A stretch of DNA of 64,000 nucleotides from Streptomyces virginiae (GCF_000720455.1 NZ_JOAK01000026.1:96582-160581); one strand, 5' to 3'; counted from the first letter of the stretch, positions 52,887 to 62,649 are shown. The notes: generated from the letters alone by a model not told the origin. Made by a program: numbers and translations.

Positions 52887-53698
52887 TCCTGACCTGGCTG
52901 TACGCACCCGGCGACCGCCCGGCGGTGGTCGCCAAGGCGCTGGCCTGCGGGGCGGACGCCGTCATCGTGGACCTGGAGGACGCGGTGGCGGCCTCCCGCA
53001 AGGAGTACGCACGCGCCGCCACCGTCGAGCTGCTGGCCGAGCGGACCGCGCTTCCCGTCCACGTCCGCGTCAACGCCCTCGACTCCCCGTGGGGCGGCGC
53101 CGACCTCACCGCGCTCGCCGGGCTGCGCGGGCTCGCGGGACTGCGGCTGCCCAAGATCTGCGCCCCGGAGCAGATCGCCGCGGCCGCCGACCGCACCGGC
53201 GGGGTGGGCCTGCACGCATTGCTGGAGTCGGCGCTGGGCGTGGAGCGCGCCTACGAGATCGCCCGCGCGCACCCGGCGCTGCGCGGGCTCTCCCTCGGCG
53301 AGGCGGACCTGCGGGCGGACCTGGCGGCCAGCGCGGAGGAGGGACTGGACTGGTGCCGTTCGCGGGTGGTGGTCGCGGCGCGCGCCGCCGGGCTGGCGCC
53401 CCCGGCCCAGTCGGTGTTCCCCGACATCCGTGACCTGGAGGCGCTGGCGGTCTCCTGCGCGCGCGGCCGGTCCCTCGGCTTCCTGGGCCGGGCGGCCATC
53501 CACCCGCGGCAGCTCCCGGTGATCGAGCGGGCCTACCTCCCGGCGCCCGAGGAGGTGAGCGCGGCGGTGGAGGTGCTCAGCGCGGCCCGGGCCGCGCCGG
53601 GCGCGCTGGCCCTGCCGGACGGCCGGTTCGTGGATCCGGCGATCGTGGCGTCGGCGCACCGCACCCTTGCGCTGGCCGCGCGGATCCCGGTCCACTGA
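52883..53698 (+). CDS. CitE-like/HpcH-HpaI aldolase family CoA-ester lyase
   Basis: A 271-residue TIM-barrel lyase. LYAPGDRPAVVAKALACGADAVIVDLEDAVAAS is the conserved start, with the metal-binding Glu/Asp in LEDAV, and HVRVNALDSPW and GLRLPKI follow. Later LLESALGVERAYEIA and GEADLRADL give substrate contacts. The GTG overlaps the CoA-transferase stop (GTGA). From family knowledge it cleaves malyl-CoA- or citramalyl-CoA-like esters. It is the last gene of the set and is followed by a 14-pair hairpin. Confidence 0.88.
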   Translation: MILTWLYAPGDRPAVVAKALACGADAVIVDLEDAVAASRKEYARAATVELLAERTALPVHVRVNALDSPWGGADLTALAGLRGLAGLRLPKICAPEQIAAAADRTGGVGLHALLESALGVERAYEIARAHPALRGLSLGEADLRADLAASAEEGLDWCRSRVVVAARAAGLAPPAQSVFPDIRDLEALAVSCARGRSLGFLGRAAIHPRQLPVIERAYLPAPEEVSAAVEVLSAARAAPGALALPDGRFVDPAIVASAHRTLALAARIPVH

Positions 53699-53769
53699 CC
53701 CCTCCCTCGCGCTGACCTCGGGGGTACCGCCGCGCCCCGGCGGGGACTCCGGCGGCGCGGGACGCGCGA

Positions 53770-53800
53770 GGGGGGTGCCGCGTCGTACGCGGCACCCCCC
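53770..53800. terminator. 14-bp bidirectional hairpin terminator
   Basis: The arms 53770-53783 and 53787-53800 are perfectly complementary over 14 bases with a 3-base loop. It lies between the convergent CitE-like gene and lgt. Confidence 0.85.
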
Positions 53801-53816
53801 TCGTGACGTTCCGCCG

Positions 53817-54860
53817 TCAGGCCTTGTCGGCCTCCGGGGCCTCGGCGTCGACGGACGGCTTGCGCAGGTCGGCCTTGACGGCTCCCTCCCGCACCGTGGC
53901 GTCGGCGCGCGGGGCGCGGGTCGGCAGGGAGTCCTTGGGCCCTGCGTCGGCCGTACCGTCCGTCTCGTCCTCGGCCTTGGTCTCTGCCTTGGTCTCGGCC
54001 TTGTCCTTGGACTTGGCCTCGGGCTCGTCCTTGCCCTCCCCGCCGGAGGCGTCCGGCTCGACGACCTCCTCGCGGCCCGGCCGCAGCTTCGCGGAGAGCA
54101 CGAAGTAGACGACGGCGAGCACGAAGACGACGATCGAGGTCCAGACGTTCAGCCGGACGCCCAGGATGTGGTGCGCCTCGTCGACGCGCATGTATTCGAT
54201 CCAGCCGCGGCCGACGCAGTACGCGGCCACGTACAGGGCGAACGCCCGCCCGTGCCCGAGCTTGAAGCGGCGGTCGGCCCAGATCACCAGGAGGGCGACG
54301 CCGACGCACCACAGCGACTCGTACAGGAAGGTCGGGTGGTAGGTGCCGGCGTCCCGGTTCGGGCCGGCGCTGATCTCGACCGCCCACGGCAGGTCGGTGG
54401 CCCGGCCGTAGAGCTCCTGGTTGAACCAGTTGCCCCAGCGGCCGCAGGCCTGGGCCAGCGCGATGCCGGGGGCCAGGGCGTCTGCCCAGGCCGGCAGCGG
54501 GATGCCGCGCAGCCGGCAGCCGATCCAGGCACCCACCGCGCCCAGCGCGATCGCGCCCCAGATGCCGAGGCCGCCCTCCCAGATCTTGAAGGCGTCGACC
54601 CAGTTGCGGCCCTCGCCGAAGTAGAGCTGGTAGTCGGTGATCACGTGGTAGAGGCGACCGCCGACCAGCCCGAACGGCACCGCCCACACGGCGATGTCCG
54701 CGACCGTGCCCGGCTTTCCGCCGCGCGCGATCCAGCGCTTGTTGCCGAGCCAGACGGCGACGAAGACGCCGATGATGATGCAGAACGCGTAGCCGCGGAG
54801 CGGGATCGGTCCGAGATGGATCACGCCGGTCGACGGACTGGGGATGTAAGCAATGTCCAT
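53817..54860 (-). CDS. lgt: Prolipoprotein diacylglyceryl transferase with long charged C-terminus
   Basis: A 347-residue Lgt with seven or so membrane segments. The Lgt signature ACGRWGNWFNQELYG is near residues 133-147; GGLGIWGAI and the essential residue regions (TFLYESLW) are present. It attaches diacylglycerol to the lipobox Cys of prolipoproteins such as the one at 29578. The last 85 residues are a hydrophilic Lys/Glu/Ala-rich tail (KDKAETKAETKAED) beyond the usual catalytic core; similar tails occur in Streptomyces Lgt. It starts at 54860. Confidence 0.95.
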   Translation of the reverse strand: MDIAYIPSPSTGVIHLGPIPLRGYAFCIIIGVFVAVWLGNKRWIARGGKPGTVADIAVWAVPFGLVGGRLYHVITDYQLYFGEGRNWVDAFKIWEGGLGIWGAIALGAVGAWIGCRLRGIPLPAWADALAPGIALAQACGRWGNWFNQELYGRATDLPWAVEISAGPNRDAGTYHPTFLYESLWCVGVALLVIWADRRFKLGHGRAFALYVAAYCVGRGWIEYMRVDEAHHILGVRLNVWTSIVVFVLAVVYFVLSAKLRPGREEVVEPDASGGEGKDEPEAKSKDKAETKAETKAEDETDGTADAGPKDSLPTRAPRADATVREGAVKADLRKPSVDAEAPEADKA

Positions 54861-54948
54861 GGCAGACCTGACGCTACCCTGCCGGACGGTGCGTACCGCA
54901 ACCCGCCCGGCAGGGTCGAAACCAAATCCAGACATGGATCGGCGGAAG

Positions 54949-55944
54949 TCAGTCCCCCGAGGACCCGTTCCCGGTGGCGTTCCGCGACCCGGTGCCGGAA
55001 CCGTTCGGGGTGCCCTTCGAGGCCGTCGACGCCGTCCTCGACGCCGAGGGTGAGGCCTTCGCCTCGCCCTTCCCGGTGTCCTTGCCCGCGTCCTTCCCGG
55101 TCTCCTTGCCGGTCTCCTTCTCCGTGCCCTTGGCCCCGGCACCGCCGGAGCCCTTGGCGCCCGCCTCCACCTTCTCCTTCAGCTTCTGCGGGGTCAGCGG
55201 GTTGGCCTGGTCGGAGAAGATGTCCTTGCCGTCGAGCAGCACGGTCGGGGTGCCGCGGAAGTTCCCGGCGGCGAAGGCCTCGTGCGACTTGGCCACCCAG
55301 CTGTTGTGCGTGCCGTCCTCGACGCACTTGCGGAACTCGGGGGTGTCCAGCCCCTCGACCTTGCCCGCCAGCTCCAGCAGTTTGGCGTTCTTGCCGTAGG
55401 CGTCGTCGACTTCCTGCGGCTGGTTCTGGAAGAGGACGTCGTGGTATTCGGCGAACTTGCCGGCGTCCTGCGCGCAGGCCGCCGCGTTGGCGCCCTTCAG
55501 GGAGCCGCTGCCGCCCATGTTCCCGTCGATGAGCGTGACCAGGTGGTAGTCCACCTTGAGCAGGCCCTTGGCCTCCAGCTCGTGGACGGTGTCCCGGTAG
55601 TTGTCCTCGAAGGACTTGCAGGCGGGGCAGCGGAAGTCCTCCCACACGGTGAGGGTGGACTTCGCCTCGGGCTTGCCCGTCTGGATGGCGAGAGCGTCCT
55701 TGCCGGTGGCGCCGGAGGGGGCGACCACCGGGCCCGCCGAGTCGGACTTGTCGCCCTTGCCGGCATTGGCCGCGATCACGCCGACGACCGTCGCCAGGCC
55801 CAGGACGCCGACCACCGCCGCCGCCACGATCATGGTCCGCCGGCGCTTGTCCCGGGTCTTCTGCCGCTCGCGCTCCGCTTGGAGTCGCTCCCGGGCCGAT
55901 CGTTTCGTCGCATCGCGGTTCGCACCGTCGTTCTTCTCGCTCAC
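54949..55944 (-). CDS. DsbA-like membrane-anchored thioredoxin-fold protein
   Basis: A 331-residue protein. A charged cytoplasmic N-terminus (ERLQAERERQKTRDKRRR) precedes one span (IVAAAVVGVLGLATVVGVIA). The thioredoxin-fold domain follows, with the redox motif CPAC in EDFRCPACKSFED (near residue 101) and cis-Pro loop GTPTVLLDG. The C-terminal 70 residues are a Lys/Glu/Gly/Thr-rich disordered tail (KETGKETGKDAGKDTGK). It is likely an extracytoplasmic disulfide oxidoreductase. It lies downstream of the trp genes, separated by two hairpins. GTG start at 55944. Confidence 0.88.
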   Translation of the reverse strand: MSEKNDGANRDATKRSARERLQAERERQKTRDKRRRTMIVAAAVVGVLGLATVVGVIAANAGKGDKSDSAGPVVAPSGATGKDALAIQTGKPEAKSTLTVWEDFRCPACKSFEDNYRDTVHELEAKGLLKVDYHLVTLIDGNMGGSGSLKGANAAACAQDAGKFAEYHDVLFQNQPQEVDDAYGKNAKLLELAGKVEGLDTPEFRKCVEDGTHNSWVAKSHEAFAAGNFRGTPTVLLDGKDIFSDQANPLTPQKLKEKVEAGAKGSGGAGAKGTEKETGKETGKDAGKDTGKGEAKASPSASRTASTASKGTPNGSGTGSRNATGNGSSGD

Positions 55945-55959
55945 GCTCCGCCAAACGAA

Positions 55960-55987
55960 GCAGGGAGGCACTCGCGTGCCTCCCTGC
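55960..55987 (-). terminator. 12-bp hairpin before the DsbA-like gene
   Basis: GCAGGGAGGCAC (55960-55971) and GTGCCTCCCTGC (55976-55987) form a perfect 12-pair stem with a TCGC loop, immediately upstream of the DsbA-like start. Confidence 0.75.
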
Positions 55988-55996
55988 CCGCCATTC

Positions 55997-56028
55997 CACC
56001 CGATCGGACTACAGAACCCGATCGGGTG
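55997..56028 (-). terminator. 11-bp hairpin after trpA
   Basis: CACCCGATCGG (55997-56007) pairs with CCGATCGGGTG (56018-56028) around a 10-base loop, starting 12 bases after the trpA stop. With the next hairpin it forms a tandem terminator of the trp operon. Confidence 0.75.
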
Positions 56029-56039
56029 TCCGGTTTGTC

Positions 56040-56867
56040 TCAGCCCCTGCGGACGCCCTGCGCGAGCTCGGCCGCCAGCGCCTTGACGGCGTCCAGCCCG
56101 GCCGGCAGGTCCGGCGCGTCCAGCAGCAGCTTCACGAAGGCCGAGCCGACGATCACGCCGTCGGCGAAGCCCGCGACCTCCTTGGCCTGGGCGGCGTTGG
56201 AGACGCCGAGGCCCACGCAGACGGGGAGCTCGGTCGTGGCCCGGGTACGGCGGACCAGGTCCTGGGCCTGGTTGCCGACCGATTCGCGGGTTCCGGTGAC
56301 GCCCATCAGCGAGGCGGCGTAGACGAAGCCGGAGCCGGCCGCCGTGATGGTGGCCAGGCGCTCGTCCTTGCTGCTGGGGGCCACGACGAAGACGGTCGCC
56401 AGACCGTGCTTCTCCGCGTGCTCGCGCCACAGCGCGGACTCCTGGACCGGCAGGTCCGGCAGGATGCACCCGGCCCCGCCCGCGGCCGCCAGCTCGGCCG
56501 TGAACCGCTCGACGCCGTAGCGGTCGATGGGGTTCCAGTAGGTCATCACCAGGATCGGGGCGCCGGTCGCCTCGTGGGCCTCGCGGACCGTGCGGAACAC
56601 GTCGGCGATCTTGACGCCGCCGCGCAGGGCGATGTCGTCGGCGGTCTGGATGACCGGCCCGTCGAGGACCGGGTCGCTGTGGGGCAGGCCGATCTCGACG
56701 ACGTCCGCACCACCGGCGACGACGGACTTGACCGCCTCGATGCCGCCGTCGACGGTCGGGAAGCCCGCGGGGAGGTAGGCGACGAGGGCCGCGCGGTCCT
56801 CGGACTTCGCCTTGGCGAGGGTGGCGCTCAGCAGCTCGATGTTGCCGCGTCCGTGCGTGGAGCTCAC
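56040..56867 (-). CDS. trpA: Tryptophan synthase alpha chain
   Basis: A 275-residue TIM-barrel alpha subunit: [37 protein letters not shown] (the catalytic Glu is in VVEIG, with the Asp in [10 protein letters not shown]), GCILPDLP and a C-terminal [15 protein letters not shown]. It cleaves indole-3-glycerol phosphate to indole, which channels to TrpB. The ATG overlaps the trpB stop by 4 bases. Length is normal. Confidence 0.97.
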   Translation of the reverse strand: MSSTHGRGNIELLSATLAKAKSEDRAALVAYLPAGFPTVDGGIEAVKSVVAGGADVVEIGLPHSDPVLDGPVIQTADDIALRGGVKIADVFRTVREAHEATGAPILVMTYWNPIDRYGVERFTAELAAAGGAGCILPDLPVQESALWREHAEKHGLATVFVVAPSSKDERLATITAAGSGFVYAASLMGVTGTRESVGNQAQDLVRRTRATTELPVCVGLGVSNAAQAKEVAGFADGVIVGSAFVKLLLDAPDLPAGLDAVKALAAELAQGVRRG

Positions 56868-58135
56868 TTGTCGTCCCCCTCGGAGAACTCGTTGTCGGCG
56901 ACTTCACCGTCGGCGTCGTACAGGCCGAAGTAGCGGGCGGCCGTGTCCATGTCCTTGTCGCCGCGGCCGGACAGGTTGACGACCAGCAGGCCGTCCTTGC
57001 CCAGTTCACGGCCCAGGTCCAGGGCGCCCGCGAGGGCGTGCGCCGACTCGATCGCCGGGATGATCCCCTCGGTGCGCGACAGCAGGCGCAGGGCCTGCAT
57101 GGCGGCGTCGTCGGTGACCGCGCGGTACTCGCCGCGGCCGGTGTCCTTGAGGTAGGAGTGCTCCGGGCCGATGCCCGGGTAGTCCAGGCCCGCCGAGATG
57201 GAGTACGGCTCGGTGATCTGGCCCTCCTCGTCCTGGAGGACGTAGGAGCGGGAGCCGTGCAGGATGCCCGGCTCGCCCGCGGTCAGCGTGGCCGCGTGCT
57301 CGCCGGTCTCGACGCCGTGCCCGGCGGGCTCGAAGCCGACCAGGCGGACGTCCGCGTCCGGGATGAAGGCGTGGAAGAGGCCGATGGCGTTGGAGCCGCC
57401 GCCGACGCAGGCCGCGACGGCGTCGGGCAGCCGGCCGGCGCGCTCCAGGATCTGGCGGCGCGCCTCGACACCGATGACCCGGTGGAAGTCGCGGACCATC
57501 GCCGGGAAGGGGTGCGGGCCGGCGACCGTGCCGAAGAGGTAGTGGGTGCGGTCCACGTTGGCGACCCAGTCGCGGAACGCCTCGTTGATCGCGTCCTTCA
57601 GGGTCCGCGAGCCGGACTTCACCGCGATGACCTCGGCGCCCAGCATGCGCATGCGGGCGACGTTCAGCGCCTGGCGCTGGGTGTCGATCTCGCCCATGTA
57701 GATGGTGCATTCGAGGCCGAACAGGGCGCAGGCGGTGGCGGTGGCCACGCCGTGCTGGCCGGCGCCGGTCTCGGCGATCACGCGGGTCTTGCCCATGCGC
57801 TTGGTGAGGAGCGCCTGGCCCAGCACGTTGTTGATCTTGTGCGAGCCGGTGTGGTTGAGGTCCTCGCGCTTGAGGAAGATCCGCGCGCCGCCGGCGTGCT
57901 CGGCGAAGCGGGGCACCTCGGTGAGGGCGCTCGGGCGGCCGGTGTAGTTGACCATGAGGTCGTTGAGCTCGGCCGCGAAGGACGGGTCGCCCTTGGCCTT
58001 CTCGTACTCGACGGCGACCTCGTCCACGGCGGCGACGAGCGCCTCCGGGATGAACTTGCCGCCGAAGTCGCCGAAGTAGCCCTCGGCGTTGGGGACGTGA
58101 CCCTCCGGGTCCGGGATGAAGAACTCGCTGGACAT
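56864..58135 (-). CDS. trpB: Tryptophan synthase beta chain
   Basis: A 423-residue PLP enzyme. The PLP Lys is in [11 protein letters not shown], the phosphate loop is [12 protein letters not shown] and [17 protein letters not shown] is the conserved active-site stretch. It joins indole with serine. It lies upstream of trpA with overlap, and the trpM gene precedes it with a 204-base spacer. Confidence 0.97.
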   Translation of the reverse strand: MSSEFFIPDPEGHVPNAEGYFGDFGGKFIPEALVAAVDEVAVEYEKAKGDPSFAAELNDLMVNYTGRPSALTEVPRFAEHAGGARIFLKREDLNHTGSHKINNVLGQALLTKRMGKTRVIAETGAGQHGVATATACALFGLECTIYMGEIDTQRQALNVARMRMLGAEVIAVKSGSRTLKDAINEAFRDWVANVDRTHYLFGTVAGPHPFPAMVRDFHRVIGVEARRQILERAGRLPDAVAACVGGGSNAIGLFHAFIPDADVRLVGFEPAGHGVETGEHAATLTAGEPGILHGSRSYVLQDEEGQITEPYSISAGLDYPGIGPEHSYLKDTGRGEYRAVTDDAAMQALRLLSRTEGIIPAIESAHALAGALDLGRELGKDGLLVVNLSGRGDKDMDTAARYFGLYDADGEVADNEFSEGDDK

Positions 58136-58339
58136 GATCCAGTGCTCCTACGGGTGCGAGGTGCGGCGGGTGGTTTCACCGTATTGCGCCGCCCGCCCCG
58201 GCCGCGGACACCCCGCTGGGGGATGTCGGCGTACGGTGCGCAGCGGCCCGCTCCCGGAGCCGGTCGGCCCGGGCAGCAGGCCGTACGGGACCGCTTCGCG
58301 ACGCGGTACGTCTCGCGTACCGGGCTGCGGCAGCCCTCG

Positions 58340-58531
58340 TTACGGCGCGTCTCCGCGGCGCCATCGCATGCCGTTGACCTGGCCGGGCTCGGAGCCGATC
58401 ACGTACCGGACCCGCCGCCCGTGGACACGCCGGGCCGGGGCGCGGCAGCCGCGGGGGCGGCAGCCGCGCGCCAGGGGCGCGTGCGCCGTCGGCACGCGCC
58501 GCGTGCGGACGGAGGGGCGGTCGTGGGCCAT
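58340..58531 (-). CDS. trpM: TrpM, small modulator of tryptophan biosynthesis
   Basis: A 63-residue basic protein between trpC and trpB. Its middle and end (LARGCRPRGCRAPARRV, then YVIGSEPGQVNGMRWRR) are as in the Streptomyces trpM gene described at the same place. In S. coelicolor it modulates the tryptophan pathway and growth. The ATG is at 58531, 8 bases after the trpC stop. Two Cys within a CRPRGC motif and many Arg suggest contact with nucleic acid or a partner enzyme; this is inference. Confidence 0.85.
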   Translation of the reverse strand: MAHDRPSVRTRRVPTAHAPLARGCRPRGCRAPARRVHGRRVRYVIGSEPGQVNGMRWRRGDAP

Positions 58532-58539
58532 GGGACGGG

Positions 58540-59349
58540 TCAGCTCCGTCCGTGGCGCAGGGCGGGGTGGGCCCCGGCGGCGACGAGGTCGGCCACGGCC
58601 GCCTTCGGGTCGCGTCCGGTGACCAGGGACTCCCCGACGAGGACGGCGTCGGCGCCCTCGTTCGCGTAGGCGATCAGGTCGTGCGGTCCGCGGATACCGG
58701 ACTCGGCGACCTTGACGATGTGGGGCGGGATCTCGCCGACGACGCGCTCGAAGGTGGAGCGGTCGACCTTGAGGTCCTTGAGGTTGCGGGCGTTGACGCC
58801 GATGATCTTGGCGCCGGCGGCCACGGCGCGCTCCACCTCCTCCTCGTCGTGGACCTCGACGAGCGGGGTGAGGCCGATGGACTCGGCCCGCTCGATGAGG
58901 GAGACGAGGGCCTCCTGCTCCAGGGCGGCGACGATCAGCAGCGCGAGGTCGGCGCCGTAGGCACGCGCCTCCCAGAGCTGGTACGCCGTGACGATGAAGT
59001 CCTTGCGCAGGATCGGGATGTCCACGCGGGCGCGGACGGCCTCCAGGTCGGCCAGCGAGCCGCCGAACCGGCGCTGCTCGGTGAGGACGGAGATGACCGC
59101 CGCACCGCCCGCCTCGTAGTCCGCGGCGAGCCCGGCCGGATCCGCGATCGCGGCCAGCGCGCCCTTGGAGGGGCTGGAGCGCTTGACCTCGCAGATCACC
59201 TTGACGCCGTCGCCGCGCAGGGCCGCGACGCCGTCCTTGGCCTGGGGCGCCTTGGCGGCACGCTCCTTGAGCTCGTCGAGGCTCACGCGGGCCTGCCGTT
59301 CGGCAAGGTCTTCGCGGACCCCTTCGATGATCTCGTCGAGCACACTCAC
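58540..59349 (-). CDS. trpC: Indole-3-glycerol phosphate synthase
   Basis: A 269-residue TIM-barrel enzyme: [13 protein letters not shown] (catalytic Lys of KRSSPSKG), [17 protein letters not shown] and [11 protein letters not shown], ending [11 protein letters not shown]. It closes the indole ring. It heads the trpC-M-B-A set, 8 bases before trpM. Confidence 0.97.
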   Translation of the reverse strand: MSVLDEIIEGVREDLAERQARVSLDELKERAAKAPQAKDGVAALRGDGVKVICEVKRSSPSKGALAAIADPAGLAADYEAGGAAVISVLTEQRRFGGSLADLEAVRARVDIPILRKDFIVTAYQLWEARAYGADLALLIVAALEQEALVSLIERAESIGLTPLVEVHDEEEVERAVAAGAKIIGVNARNLKDLKVDRSTFERVVGEIPPHIVKVAESGIRGPHDLIAYANEGADAVLVGESLVTGRDPKAAVADLVAAGAHPALRHGRS

Positions 59350-59419
59350 GCGAGCGGCCCCCTTCCGGGTCGATGACGGTCGGCCGCCCTGCAGACACGT
59401 ACCACTGCAAGGTCGGCAA

Positions 59420-59503
59420 TCAAATGGTATCCGGCGGAGGCGTCGCCCTCCGCACTCGGTTGACGGCGTCCCAGTAACTGGACATTCGGAATACGCCCTT
59501 CAT
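59420..59503 (-). other. Possible leader peptide frame upstream of trpC
   Basis: A 27-codon open frame (ATG at 59503, TGA at 59420-59422) with one Trp codon next to a Tyr codon, in the 172-base gap ahead of trpC. There is no clear ribosome-binding site and only a single Trp codon, so attenuator function is doubtful. Confidence 0.25.
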
Positions 59504-59521
59504 CCCCGCTGCACACGGGGC

Positions 59522-60022
59522 TCAGGGCGCCAGTGCCGACCCGAAAGAGAGATTTCGGACAACGGCGAAAACCAGTGCCACCGCGCCCACCGCCCACCAG
59601 TGGGCGGGACGCAGCACGATCCTCGGGACGGGCCCGCCGCGGAAGGCGCGAACCAGCCACAGGGCCATGAACCCCGCGAAGACGAAGTAGCCGACGACGG
59701 CGAGGGCATTCGACCCGAAAGCGGCGGCCAGGTCCCCGTGGGCGAACGCGTGCGCGCTGCGCAGCCCGCCGCAGCCCGGGCACAGGATGCCCGTCAGCCG
59801 CAGCAGCGGGCAGACCGGGTAGTGGCCCGGCTCGTTGGGGTCCACGGTGCCCACGTACGTGAACGCCGCGCCGGCCGCGGCCAGGTAGAGCGCCGGGGCG
59901 GCGAGCCGCCTGGCCCGCGACGCCCGCTCGGCGGGCACCACGGGTACGGCGTGCCCGGTCGGCGGACCGGGCACGGCGTCGGGGGTGCTGGAGGCGTCCA
60001 CCTGCTGATTCTCTCCGCTCAC
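59522..60022 (-). CDS. DUF2752 membrane protein
   Basis: A 166-residue protein of DUF2752. The signature CPLLRLTGILCPGCGGLRSAHAFAHGD is followed by three membrane segments. It is conserved in this trp neighbourhood in streptomycetes as I recall it. Function unknown; the Cys pairs suggest a metal or redox site. Confidence 0.9.
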   Translation of the reverse strand: MSGENQQVDASSTPDAVPGPPTGHAVPVVPAERASRARRLAAPALYLAAAGAAFTYVGTVDPNEPGHYPVCPLLRLTGILCPGCGGLRSAHAFAHGDLAAAFGSNALAVVGYFVFAGFMALWLVRAFRGGPVPRIVLRPAHWWAVGAVALVFAVVRNLSFGSALAP

Positions 60023-60090
60023 GACAAAAGGCGCAGCCCGACGGGGCCGCGCCTTTCGGCTCTCTTCCAGGACCGGCGCAGACGGCGCGC

Positions 60091-60342
60091 TCAGGCCTTG
60101 GCGGGAACCTTGTTCGCGGCGATGACCTCGGCGAGGTCCTTGTGGGCGGCCTTCGGCGCGCCCATGCCCGCGGCCTTCATCGCCAGGCCGACGACACCGC
60201 CGAGCGCGACGACGACGAGACCGGCCCAGAAGCCCAGCGGGTTCGCGAGCACCATGAAGGCGCCGGAGATGCAGAAACCGATGAAGGCGATGATGACACC
60301 GGTCCAGGCGGCCGGGGTGTGTCCGTGGCTAGTGCCCGCCAT
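60091..60342 (-). CDS. HGxxPAAW-family membrane protein
   Basis: An 83-residue membrane protein named for its HGHTPAAW motif (residues 6-13), with two spans (TGVIIAFIGFCISGAFMVL, FWAGLVVVALGGVVGLAM). GAGGAG stands upstream of the ATG at 60342. A conserved member of the Streptomyces trp region. Function unknown. Confidence 0.9.
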   Translation of the reverse strand: MAGTSHGHTPAAWTGVIIAFIGFCISGAFMVLANPLGFWAGLVVVALGGVVGLAMKAAGMGAPKAAHKDLAEVIAANKVPAKA

Positions 60343-60463
60343 GAGTTGCTCCTCGTTGCTCTGTCGCGCTGCTGTGTCGAACGTGCGGTCTGTGCGAACG
60401 CTCGGTGACATTGTCCCGTACCGGGCGGCTTCACCGTCCAGGGGGGTCGGCTCAGGGGCCGGG

Positions 60464-61144
60464 TCAGCGGGTCCGGTCGCCGCCCGGGTCCGTGGTCGGG
60501 TCCTCGCCGCGGTCCAGAGCCTTCCACAGATCTTCCGGCCGGTCGGGATCCACCGCCGCGACGGCCCGCGGACGGGGGCTGCCGTCACGCTCGTAGCGGC
60601 CCCCCATCGAGGGCCAGCCGCCGCCGAAACGCAGCGCCAGCAGTCCGGCGGCCAGGATCAGGACCGCGCCGGCGGCCGTGACGTACGGCCACGTCGTCTG
60701 GGTCAGGCCGGCCACGTGGGCCGCGCTGTCCGCGGTCGTACGGACCGCCTGCGCGTCCAGGGCGGTGCGGCCGTCGGAACCGAGGAGGGCCGACAGGGCC
60801 GCGCCGAGGCCGCTGAGGGCGAGCAGGCCCGACACCAGCAGCCGGCTCTTGCCGCGGACGGCGAAGACGGCGACGAGCGCGGCCAGGCCCACGATGGCCA
60901 GAGCCGCGGGGAGGCCGGTCACGGCCCGCCCGTCGGCGCTGAGCTGGAGCGAGTCGCTGCCGATGGCGGCGGTGCCCCGGGCCCAGACCCGGCCGGAGGC
61001 GAGCAGGACGACGGTGGCGCCGAGCGCGCCGAGCAGCAGCGCGGCGGCCACGCTGCGGCGGCTGCTGCGGCTGTCGGCGGCCTCGGGTTCGGGCTCGGCG
61101 GAGGCGTCGGATCGGGGCGGGGGTACGGCACTCACGTACCCCAC
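60464..61144 (-). CDS. Trp-region conserved membrane protein (TIGR02234-like)
   Basis: A 226-residue protein. Four membrane segments (ALLLGALGATVVLLASG, ALAIVGLAALVAVFAV, LLVSGLLALSGLGAALSALLG, YVTAAGAVLILAAGLLAL) lie around a periplasmic part starting VWARGTA. Such proteins occur next to trpE in actinomycetes. The start is GTG at 61144 or an in-frame GTG at 61135. Hydrophilic C-terminus. Confidence 0.88.
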   Translation of the reverse strand: MGYVSAVPPPRSDASAEPEPEAADSRSSRRSVAAALLLGALGATVVLLASGRVWARGTAAIGSDSLQLSADGRAVTGLPAALAIVGLAALVAVFAVRGKSRLLVSGLLALSGLGAALSALLGSDGRTALDAQAVRTTADSAAHVAGLTQTTWPYVTAAGAVLILAAGLLALRFGGGWPSMGGRYERDGSPRPRAVAAVDPDRPEDLWKALDRGEDPTTDPGGDRTR

Positions 61145-61158
61145 TATCCCCTACGCCC

Positions 61159-62649
61159 TCAGGAGCTGCTCAGGCAGTTCGCCGCTGCCACCGCGCGCAG
61201 CACGGCGGCGGCCTTGTTGCGGCACTCGTTGTCCTCCAGCTCGGGCACCGAGTCGGCGACGACACCGGCTCCGGCCTGCACGTACGCCGTGCCGTCGCGC
61301 AGCAGGGCCGTACGGATCGCGATGGCCGTGTCGGAGTCCCCGGCGAAGTCCAGGTAGCCCACGCAGCCGCCGTAGAGGCCGCGGCGGGAGGGCTCCAGCT
61401 CCTCGATGATCTGCATGGCGCGCGGCTTGGGCGCCCCGGAGAGGGTGCCGGCCGGGAAGCAGGCGGTGAGCACGTCGAAGGCGCTCTTCCCCTCGGCCAC
61501 GCGCCCCGTCACGGTGGAGACGATGTGCATGACGTGGGAGTAGCGCTCGATCGACATGAAGTCGACGACCTCCACCGATCCCGGCTCGCAGACCCGGCCG
61601 AGGTCGTTGCGGCCCAGGTCGACGAGCATCAGGTGCTCGGCGCGCTCCTTGGGGTCGGCCAGCAGCTCCTCGGCGAGGTCGTTGTCCTCCTGCGGGGTCG
61701 CGCCCCGGTGACGGGTGCCGGCGATGGGGTGGACCATGGCCCGCCCGTCCTCGACCTTGACCAGTGCCTCGGGACTGGAACCGACGACGTCGAATCCGTT
61801 CTCGAAGCGGAAGAGGTACATGTACGGGGACGGGTTGGTGGCGCGCAGCACCCGGTAGACGTCCAGTGCGGAGGCCTCGCAGGAGGTCTCGAACCGCTGC
61901 GAGGGAACCACCTGGAAGGCCTCGCCGGCCCGGATGCGCTCCTTGATGTCCTCGACGGCCGCCTGGTACTTCTCGCCGCCCCACAGGGCGGAGAACTCGG
62001 GCAGCTCGGAGGCGGGCAGCGGGGCCGGCACGTAGGGCGCGGGCCGGGCCAGGTCCGCCTGCATGGCGTCGAGGCGGGCCACGGCGTCCGCGTAGGCCTC
62101 GTCGACCCCGGAGTCGAGGTCGTTGTGGTTGATGGCGTTGGCGATGAGCTGGACGGTGCCGTCCCAGTGGTCCAGCACCGCGAGGTCGGAGGTGAGCAGC
62201 ATCGTCAGCTCGGGCAGCTCCAGGTCGTCGCTGCCGTGCTCGCCGATGCGCTCCAGCCGGCGCACGATGTCGTAGCCGAGGTAGCCGACCATGCCGCCGG
62301 TGAAGGGGGGCATGCCGCCCGCGAGGTCGCGGGGGGTGTGCAGGGCCTCGACGGTGGCGCGCAGGGCGTCGAGCGGGTCGCCGTCGGTGGGTACGCCGAC
62401 GGGCGGGGTGCCGATCCAGTGCGCGCGGCCGTCCCGGACGGTCAGGGTCGCGTCGCTGCGGACCCCGACGAAGGAGTACCGGGACCAGGACCGGCCGTTC
62501 TCCGCGGACTCCAGGAGGAAGGTGCCGGGGCGTTCGGCGGCCAGCTTGCGGTAGAGCCCGACGGGCGTGTCCCCGTCGGCGAGCAGCTTGCGGCTCACGG
62601 GGATGACGCGGCGGTCGGCCGCGAGCTTGCGGAACGTCTCAAGATCCAT
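61159..62649 (-). CDS. trpE: Anthranilate synthase component I
   Basis: A 496-residue chorismate-utilising enzyme: [18 protein letters not shown] near the N-terminus (Trp feedback region), then [42 protein letters not shown] and a C-terminal [15 protein letters not shown]. It makes anthranilate with a glutaminase subunit encoded elsewhere. It starts 17 bases after hisI, leaving no room for a trp attenuator in front of it. Confidence 0.97.
   Translation of the reverse strand: MDLETFRKLAADRRVIPVSRKLLADGDTPVGLYRKLAAERPGTFLLESAENGRSWSRYSFVGVRSDATLTVRDGRAHWIGTPPVGVPTDGDPLDALRATVEALHTPRDLAGGMPPFTGGMVGYLGYDIVRRLERIGEHGSDDLELPELTMLLTSDLAVLDHWDGTVQLIANAINHNDLDSGVDEAYADAVARLDAMQADLARPAPYVPAPLPASELPEFSALWGGEKYQAAVEDIKERIRAGEAFQVVPSQRFETSCEASALDVYRVLRATNPSPYMYLFRFENGFDVVGSSPEALVKVEDGRAMVHPIAGTRHRGATPQEDNDLAEELLADPKERAEHLMLVDLGRNDLGRVCEPGSVEVVDFMSIERYSHVMHIVSTVTGRVAEGKSAFDVLTACFPAGTLSGAPKPRAMQIIEELEPSRRGLYGGCVGYLDFAGDSDTAIAIRTALLRDGTAYVQAGAGVVADSVPELEDNECRNKAAAVLRAVAAANCLSSS

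Noticed and set aside
58176..58364. 62-codon Arg/Ala-rich minus-strand frame between trpB and trpM
   Set aside because: It overlaps the trpM end, has no conserved pattern and is typical of GC-rich spacer.
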